Of a stretch of DNA of 64,000 nt, positions 60,301 through 64,000 are shown piece by piece. Source of the DNA: Plotosus lineatus (taxonomy: Eukaryota > Chordata > Actinopteri > Siluriformes > Plotosidae); contig CM045733.1 of NCBI GenBank assembly GCA_024760905.1, positions 22,603,501 through 22,667,500 of the forward strand, read 5' to 3'. The notes beneath the pieces were generated by a model, which did not search any database, was not told where the DNA came from, and worked only from the letters and a program-made list of their open reading frames with translations. Each line of letters opens with the position of its first letter. The first letter of the stretch is position 1. The position numbers and the translations under genes are program-made.

Positions 60301-60679
60301 TGAAAGATCGGAAGTCCGGATAAGCCACGCTTTGTCTCACAGACACCATACGTCACTTGCGACAAGCGCCTACATTTGGTGGAGCGCCTCACATATACAG
60401 ACACCATACTCACCAACCAGCACTTTGGCAGCAGGGTTATCCACACCAATGGCTTTCAGAATGGTTGCTCCATCATTGGTCACTGTAACGGATCCCTCGC
60501 GCCCACCACCCAATAGGATTTTGTCCTACAGAGAATATTAACGGGTGAGACCAAAAACTCTGAGATCTACTTAACCCAAATAAGTGTGCCATTATTTTTA
60601 ACCATTTGCATACCATTCCTTTTGGTCCAAGTGTACTTTTCACCAGGTCTCCAATAGCTATGGCACCGATAAAGGAAGA
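48345..60679 (-). CDS. cct2: T-complex protein 1 subunit beta (CCT2), 5' end outside window
   Basis: Fourteen exons: 60679-60614, 60525-60414, 58558-58482, 58184-58072, 56621-56419, 56318-56218, 56133-56006, 53504-53401, 50989-50870, 50299-50171, 49597-49494, 49018-48919, 48768-48627, 48375-48345. Together 1530 bp = 509 residues plus TAG, equal to residues 27-535 of the 535-residue human protein; phases agree at every junction. Role (family knowledge): one of eight subunits of the cytosolic CCT/TRiC double ring, which folds actin, tubulin and other proteins using ATP. Seen: [17 protein letters not shown] and [15 protein letters not shown] (equatorial nucleotide site), the apical segment [49 protein letters not shown]-terminus KRVPDHHPC. 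The exon for residues 1-26 was not found between 60680 and 64000. No frameshift or stop; introns are rich in transposons. Confidence 0.95.
48627..48768 (-). CDS. cct2: cct2 exon, residues 479-526
   Basis: Encodes [20 protein letters not shown] then [26 protein letters not shown]. Equatorial C-terminal helices. Donor GTAAGT. Confidence 0.94.
48919..49018 (-). CDS. cct2: cct2 exon, residues 446-479
   Basis: Encodes [20 protein letters not shown] then [13 protein letters not shown]. The [10 protein letters not shown] motif is a conserved equatorial signature of CCT subunits. Donor GTGAGT. Confidence 0.94.
49494..49597 (-). CDS. cct2: cct2 exon, residues 411-445
   Basis: Encodes [20 protein letters not shown] then [14 protein letters not shown]. 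The glycine run split across this junction (YGGG-CSE) belongs to the ATP pocket. Donor GTGAGA. Confidence 0.94.
49675..50040. mobile_element. hAT-like MITE in a cct2 intron
   Basis: It opens CAGGGGTGTCAAACACATTT then AGGGCCACAT and closes ATTTGGCCCATAG then CTCGAGTATGAC. These are degenerate forms of the common hAT termini that read 'CAGGGGTGTCAAACTC ... GGGCC'. The right end is too diverged to show a target duplication. Confidence 0.5.
50171..50299 (-). CDS. cct2: cct2 exon, residues 368-411
   Basis: Encodes [20 protein letters not shown] then [22 protein letters not shown], diagnostic for CCT beta at the return into the equatorial domain. Donor GTATGT. Confidence 0.95.
50870..50989 (-). 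CDS. cct2: cct2 exon, residues 328-368
   Basis: Encodes [20 protein letters not shown] then [25 protein letters not shown] replaces the FSGVAL I recall for mammalian CCT2. Donor GTAGGT. Confidence 0.93.
51129..51868 (+). mobile_element. Element G, copy 2 (left part)
   Basis: CAGTTGTACCATGACATACG start and body (CAGTGCTTCTCAATTATTTT, GCTACACCATAGGGAACACA, TCGGAAGGGTTAGTTGACTT) parallel 17649-18530. The right part is absent; Tc1 family T begins at the break. Confidence 0.7.
51869..53153 (-). mobile_element. Tc1-type transposon family T, two-ended defective copy
   Basis: The terminal repeats are long (about 150-200 bp, TCAAAAAATTAG ... AAATAATGAACTTTATCACA at one end and inverted at the other). 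It sits in the cct2 intron between the exons for residues 293-328 and 328-368. Confidence 0.88.
51985..52824 (-). pseudogene. Tc1-type transposase, deleted and frameshifted
   Basis: 52824-52615 reads [20 protein letters not shown] then [16 protein letters not shown] (HTH). 52643-51993 continues [20 protein letters not shown] and [20 protein letters not shown] (first catalytic Asp). 52422-51985 gives [18 protein letters not shown] (second Asp) in another frame. The Glu-containing block NPIENLW is deleted near 52075, as is the second DNA-binding part. Confidence 0.88.
53401..53504 (-). CDS. cct2: cct2 exon, residues 293-328
   Basis: Encodes [20 protein letters not shown] then [14 protein letters not shown]. 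Apical domain. Donor GTACGT. The neighbouring introns hold a palindromic MITE cluster and a Tc1 element. Confidence 0.94.
54122..54279 (+). mobile_element. SINE D, copy 2
   Basis: GTGGTGGCTTAGAGGTGAAT head, GGGCCCTTGAGCAAGGCCCT, GGTCGCTCTGGATAAGAGTG tail; the B-box region is partly deleted. Confidence 0.7.
54388..54728 (-). mobile_element. SINE A inside MITE F
   Basis: Flanked by TATATATGTGTATAT on both sides (54373-54387, 54729-54743). Tail CGGGAGTCGCCACAGCGAAT; head CCACTAGACCACCACTGCCC. Confidence 0.85.
55397..55445 (+). repeat. (CA)n microsatellite
   Basis: About 23 CA units preceded by CGCGCGCACACACGCACACG. Confidence 0.9.
55657..56005. other. cct2 intron, no feature seen
   Basis: AT-rich intronic sequence without a recognisable repeat. 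Confidence 0.5.
56006..56133 (-). CDS. cct2: cct2 exon, residues 251-293
   Basis: Encodes [20 protein letters not shown] then [22 protein letters not shown]. It includes the charged apical-domain helix characteristic of CCT beta. Donor GTAAAA. Confidence 0.94.
56218..56318 (-). CDS. cct2: cct2 exon, residues 217-250
   Basis: Encodes [20 protein letters not shown] then [13 protein letters not shown]. The apical domain starts here. Donor GTACAG; flanked by short introns (100 and 84 bp). Confidence 0.93.
56419..56621 (-). CDS. cct2: cct2 exon, residues 149-217
   Basis: The longest exon (203 bp). It encodes [20 protein letters not shown] and later [23 protein letters not shown]. The catalytic-side intermediate domain begins here. 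The 3' boundary GAAG|GTGTGA was chosen because it keeps phase with GA-TTC of the next exon. Confidence 0.93.
56674..57561 (+). mobile_element. MITE family M1, copy 2, in a cct2 intron
   Basis: The ends CATTGGTACCTCACCTTACA and CATAAGGTGAGGTACTAC correspond to 15395-16280. The GCCATCTTGGAC motif array (about 56990-57060) and an internal (CA)n run (57251-57306) are conserved in position. Confidence 0.82.
57251..57306 (+). repeat. (CA)n microsatellite inside MITE M1
   Basis: About 28 CA units. Confidence 0.95.
57802..57969. mobile_element. 168-bp hAT-like MITE in a cct2 intron
   Basis: Perfect 13-bp inverted ends TCAGGGATCCCAG / CTGGGATCCCTGA. TACATACA occurs on both sides (57794-57801, 57970-57977), consistent with an 8-bp duplication, though the flank is itself a CATA repeat. 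Confidence 0.7.
58072..58184 (-). CDS. cct2: cct2 exon, residues 112-149
   Basis: Encodes [20 protein letters not shown] then [17 protein letters not shown] and two bases of Gly149. The helical equatorial/intermediate segment matches CCT beta. Donor GTAACA. Confidence 0.93.
58482..58558 (-). CDS. cct2: cct2 exon, residues 86-111
   Basis: Encodes [18 protein letters not shown] then LAAELLR. GDGTTS is the group II chaperonin phosphate-binding loop. Donor GTGAGG. Confidence 0.94.
58731..59935 (+). mobile_element. Tc1-type transposon, decayed copy
   Basis: Subterminal AATTAGAATACCATCCAAAA and body run to AAAGTGCGCTCCTACCAAG on the plus strand. Only one end is visible. Lies in the cct2 intron between the exons for residues 49-86 and 86-111. 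Confidence 0.7.
58950..59900 (+). pseudogene. Tc1-type transposase remnant
   Basis: Recognisable from the C-terminal frame 59670-59900: [20 protein letters not shown] then [20 protein letters not shown]. Lys replaces the catalytic Glu expected in NPIENL. The upstream part is broken beyond continuous reading. Confidence 0.75.
59947..59965 (+). repeat. Poly-C tract
   Basis: About 19 C in a row next to the Tc1 copy. Confidence 0.85.
60156..60390. repeat. Long foldback (inverted repeat) beside a cct2 splice donor
   Basis: The arms 60156-60257 and 60289-60390 are inverted copies, 102 bases each with 8 mismatches by hand alignment, separated by 31 bases. No terminal target duplication was recognised. 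The right arm ends about 24 bp from exon 60414-60525. Confidence 0.85.
60414..60525 (-). CDS. cct2: cct2 exon, residues 49-86
   Basis: Starts [20 protein letters not shown], continues [17 protein letters not shown] and ends with the first base of Asp86. It carries the [11 protein letters not shown]-site motif. Donor GTGAGT lies about 24 bp from a large foldback repeat. Confidence 0.94.
60614..60679 (-). CDS. cct2: cct2 exon, residues 27-48
   Basis: 22 codons in phase 0: [20 protein letters not shown] then GM. This is the N-terminal equatorial segment with the GPKGM nucleotide-binding loop. Donor GTATGC; the following intron is 88 bp. First cct2 exon seen in the window. Confidence 0.93.
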
Positions 60680-60856
60680 CTAAGAGAACAGAGGAATATG
60701 ATTAGCAAACCTGTTTCCATGTACACAAATGATTTTCAACAACATAATCAATATATAACAGAACAATCAAAGCTTTTCGCAAACTTAAGCGATAATCACA
60801 GTGCAGTAATGTGTGCATCAGAAATAATTGGTAAATATTTGGGACAGTCACACTCG

Positions 60857-61042
60857 ACTGTTCTTGTAGCTTAGTGATGAATGCGATGAGTTACCAATCT
60901 GAAGGTCAGCAGTTCACTCCCCACTGTTACGAGTGTTGGGCCCTTGAGCAAGGTCCTTACCCCTCAATTGCAATTATATAAAAAAAGATAATTCCAAGTC
61001 GCTCTGAATAAGAGCGTCTGCCAAGTGCTGTAAATGTAAAAA
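60857..61042 (+). mobile_element. SINE D, copy 3
   Basis: CTGTTCTTGTAGCTTAGTGA head, TTGGGCCCTTGAGCAAGGTC, tail AAGTCGCTCTGAATAAGAGC and CTGTAAATGTAAA, the L2-type end. Confidence 0.75.
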
Positions 61043-61552
61043 CTGAGAAATGTGTAAGAGGCAGCCTCCTTTCAGATTTCTTGACTAGTCTGAGCCAATC
61101 AAAGTGAATCAAACAGATTTATTTAGATTCTGAGTGTACTGTACACTACTTTACTCCTACCTGCTGAGCAAGTGAAAAAAATACACACAGGAAAAAAACA
61201 AATAACATATCAGGCACAACTTTACATCTACAGGACAAACCAGCAGAGCACCAACTTAATTCATTAAATATCCTACTGCTCCTAATATCTGAACCACTAC
61301 ATGCACAAAGAGTTATGGACACCCAAACACCACTCGTACATTTGTCTTCCCACAAATGTAATGTAAATATTCAGACAATGTTTCAAAGTGGAGCTCTAAA
61401 AATGTCATGCCATTTATTTTTAGTGAAAAACAAACAAACAAAAACAGTCATAATATGCTTTTAGAAAATGCAAGTGCAGTCAGCACCAAAAATGCAGGGT
61501 TGCCTTTCTGGGCACATAATCATGAACACAACAGCTTTTAATGGCATTTGAA
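61043..61552. other. Probable cct2 intron, no feature seen
   Basis: No coding frame with cct2 residues 1-26 and no named repeat recognised. Confidence 0.45.
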
Positions 61553-61655
61553 AAACATCCTCATCAAGAGGGATTTACATTCATTTTTATACAACTAAGC
61601 AATTGTGGGACAAGGCCCTTACTCAAGGACCCAATAGTGGCAGCCTGGTGTTCCT
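61553..61655 (-). mobile_element. SINE D-like fragment
   Basis: GGACAAGGCCCTTACTCAAG and CAATAGTGGCAGCCTGG read in reverse resemble SINE D. Confidence 0.45.
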
Positions 61656-61756
61656 GGTGCTTGAAAAATAAATAAATAAAATACCGGATTGCACATAAAT
61701 GTTTCAATTTTGAAGTCAGGTGTCCGCGATCTTGGTGAAACCACTTTTCTGTTGGA

Positions 61757-62040
61757 CTGTAGGTGCAGCTGTGGCTTAGTGGTTACAGAAGTGGCTTTGG
61801 GATTGAAAGGTTGCTGGTTCAACTCCCAATCCATCAGGAAAATGTGTGACAGTTGGGGAAGTGAGCTGCAGCTTCCCTTACTCCAAATAAATGGCTGACG
61901 TGCCCTTGAGAAAGGCACCTAATCCCCAACGTGTGCAGCAGCCCATTGCTCCAAGTGTGTGTGCTCAATTTGGAGGGATTAAATGCAGGGGAAATAATTT
62001 ACCTTGCAGGATTAATACAGTATATTAAATTGAAAGAAAA
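61757..62040 (+). mobile_element. SINE E, copy 3, most complete
   Basis: GGTGCAGCTGTGGCTTAGTG head, B-box GGTTCAACTCCC, body GTGCCCTTGAGAAAGGCACC, tail AAATGCAGGGGAAATAATTT. Confidence 0.7.
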
Positions 62041-62065
62041 AAAAAATTTATATATATATATATAT

Positions 62066-64000
62066 CTCTTCTTCTTTTCCTTTCGGCTGTTCCCTTCAGG
62101 GGTCGCCACAGCAAATGATCTGCCTCCATCTCTCCCTATCCTCTGCATCTTCTACTCTTACTCCAACGACCTTCATGTCCGCCTTCACTGCATCCATAAA
62201 TCTTCTCTTTGGTCTTCCTCTGGGCCTTTTGCCTGGTAGTTCCAACCTCAGCATCCTACGACCAATATACTCACTATCCCTCCTCTGTACATGTCCAAAC
62301 CATCTCAATCTAGCCTCTCTGACTTTGTCTCCAAAACATCTAACATGTGCTGTCCCTCTGATGTACTCATTTCTGATCCTATCCATCCTCGTTACTCCCA
62401 AAGAGAACCTCAACATTTTCATCTCTGCTACCTCCAACTCTGACTCCTGTCTTTTCCCCAGGGCCATTGTCTCTAAACCATACAACATTGCTGGCCTCAT
62501 CACCGTCTTGTACACTTTTCCCTTCATTCTTGCCGATACTCTCCTATCACACATCACACCGGACACTTTTCTCCATCCATTCCAACCTGCCTGCACGCGC
62601 TTCTTCACCTCTTTTCCACACTCTCCATTGCTCTGGATTGTTGAGCCTAAGTACTTAAAATCCTCCACCTTCTTTATCTCTGCCCCCTGTAACCTCAAAG
62701 TTTCTCTTGGGTCCTTGTCGTTCACACACATGTATTCTGTCTTACTAAGACTAACCTTCAATCCCCTCCTTTCCAGGGCATACCTCCACCTCTCTAGATT
62801 TTCCTCCACTTGGTCTCTGCTCTCACTACAGATCACAATGTCATCTGCAAACATCATAGTCCATGGAGATTCTTGTCTAACCTCATCTGTTAGCCTGTCC
62901 ATCACCATAGCAAACAAGAAGGGGCTGAGAGCTGACCCTTGATGTAGTCCCACCTCCACCTTGAACTCTTCTGTCACACCGACAGCACACCTCACCACTG
63001 TCTTACATCTATCATACATGTCCTGCACCACTCTAACATACTTCTCTGTCACTCCAGACTTCCTCATACAATACCACAGTTCTTCTCTCGGCACCCTGTC
63101 ATATGCTTTCTCCAGATCCACAAAGGCACAATGCAGCTCCTTCTGACCTTCTCTGTACTTCTCTATTAACATCCTCAAAGCAAACACTGCATCTGTGGTG
63201 CTCTTTCTTGGCATGAAACCAAACTGTTGTTCACAAATGCTGACCTCTGCCCTTAGTCTTGCTTCCACTATTCTTTCCCATAGCTTCATTGTATGGCTCA
63301 TCAACTTTATCCCTCTGTAGTTGCCACAACTCTGTACATCGCCCTTGTTCTTAAAAATGGGCACAAGCACACTTCTCCTCCATTCCTCTGGCATCTGCTC
63401 ACTTTCTAAGACCTTGTTGAATATTCTTGTCAGAAAATCTACTGCTACCTCCCTAGACACTTCCATACCTCAACTGGTATGTCATCAGGGCCAACTGCCT
63501 TTCCACTCTTCATCCTCTTCAATGCCCTCCTCACTTCTCCCTTACTAATCTTTGCTACTTCCTGCTCCTCAACGGTCACCCCTTCTACTCTTTTTCTCTC
63601 TCATTTTCCTCATTCATCAGCTCTTCAAAGTACTCTTTCCATCTTCCCAGCACACTTCTGTCATCAGTCAATACATTTCCCTCTCTGTCCTTTATCACTC
63701 TAACTTGCTGCACGTCTTTCCCATCTCTATTTCTCTGCTGTGCTAACCTGTATAGATCATTTTCTCCCTCCTTACTGTTCAACCTATCATACAAGTCATC
63801 ATACGCCCTCTGTTTGGCCTTTGACACCGCTACCTTCGCCTTACGCTGTGTCTCCCTGTACTCCTGTTTACTCTCTTCGGTCCTCTCAATGTCCCACTTC
63901 TTCTTGGCTAACCTCTTCTTTTGTACACACTCCTGCACTTCCTCATTCCACCACCAAGTCTCCTTATCTACTTTCCTTCCAGAGGACACACCAAGTACTC
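62066..64000 (-). mobile_element. RTE-clade LINE copy 4, runs off the right edge
   Basis: The 3' terminus is at about 62066 (CTTCTTCTTTTCCTTTCGGC on the plus strand). It extends beyond 64000 into the endonuclease-to-polymerase linker. Adjacent TA repeats obscure any target duplication. Confidence 0.9.
62096..63989 (-). pseudogene. RTE reverse transcriptase, long open frame
   Basis: The 456-codon frame 63466-62096 carries an uninterrupted polymerase: [83 protein letters not shown], ending CGDP-stop. Upstream, 63989-63585 (RKVDKETWWWNEEVQECVQK, RVIKDREGNVLTDDRSVLGR) is shifted by small indels near 63470 and 63585. Of the copies here it has the longest intact polymerase. Confidence 0.9.

Noticed and set aside
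62115..62942. 275-codon plus-strand frame
   Set aside because: It is the antisense shadow of the RTE reverse transcriptase frame on the minus strand.
60680..64000. Search for the cct2 first exon(s), residues 1-26
   Set aside because: No frame resembling the CCT beta N-terminus on the minus strand; the region is SINEs and RTE copy 4, so the exon probably lies beyond the window.

Overview
The window looks like ray-finned fish (teleost) nuclear DNA. It has long, intron-split vertebrate genes with GT-AG splice sites. Its repeat load is dense and typical of fish: RTE-type LINEs, several tRNA-headed SINE families, Tc1/mariner/Tigger, hAT and their MITEs, and (CA)n, (GATA)n and (AAT)n microsatellites. 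No bacterial operon, CRISPR array or prokaryotic feature is present. The species cannot be named from the sequence.

Only two host genes could be reconstructed, both on the minus strand and in tandem. (1) cct2, the beta subunit of the CCT/TRiC chaperonin, has 14 exons between 60679 and 48345. Read through consistent splice phases they encode residues 27-535 by human numbering; only the first 26 residues lie beyond the right edge. (2) An aspartic protease of the pepsin/cathepsin E/nothepsin group has all nine exons between 47840 and 30352. It has an open 409-residue frame with signal peptide, prosegment, both catalytic Asp motifs and the flap Tyr, and is best read as nothepsin (nots). The cct2 stop and the protease ATG are about 500 bp apart, so the protease promoter must sit close to the cct2 polyadenylation signal (48185-48190).

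Most of the rest is transposon-derived. 1-3812 is a three-level nest: a SINE, split by a hAT, split by an RTE LINE. 4400-11100 holds SINEs, a Tigger relic, a LINE fragment, hAT and mariner-type MITEs. 12370-13420 holds a Tc1 relic and an L2-type reverse transcriptase relic. 15395-19660 holds mariner/Tigger-like MITEs, one with a long internal foldback. 20966-25380 holds a SINE and a nearly complete RTE LINE inserted in another SINE copy. 27465-30215 holds a MITE carrying a hAT transposase piece, and a LINE split by a SINE. The protease introns hold a third RTE copy (35698-38842), a second three-level nest (39776-41455), Tc1 copies and more SINEs. The cct2 introns hold Tc1 copies, several MITEs and a 102-bp-arm hairpin beside a splice donor. 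From about 62066 to the right edge runs a fourth RTE copy with a nearly intact reverse transcriptase frame.

The most unusual pattern is modular SINE structure. One tRNA-like head is found joined to three different tails, one of them built from the 5' and 3' ends of the RTE LINE in the same window. A second head is found with two of those tails. Target-site duplications were read directly for many insertions and fix their boundaries and order.
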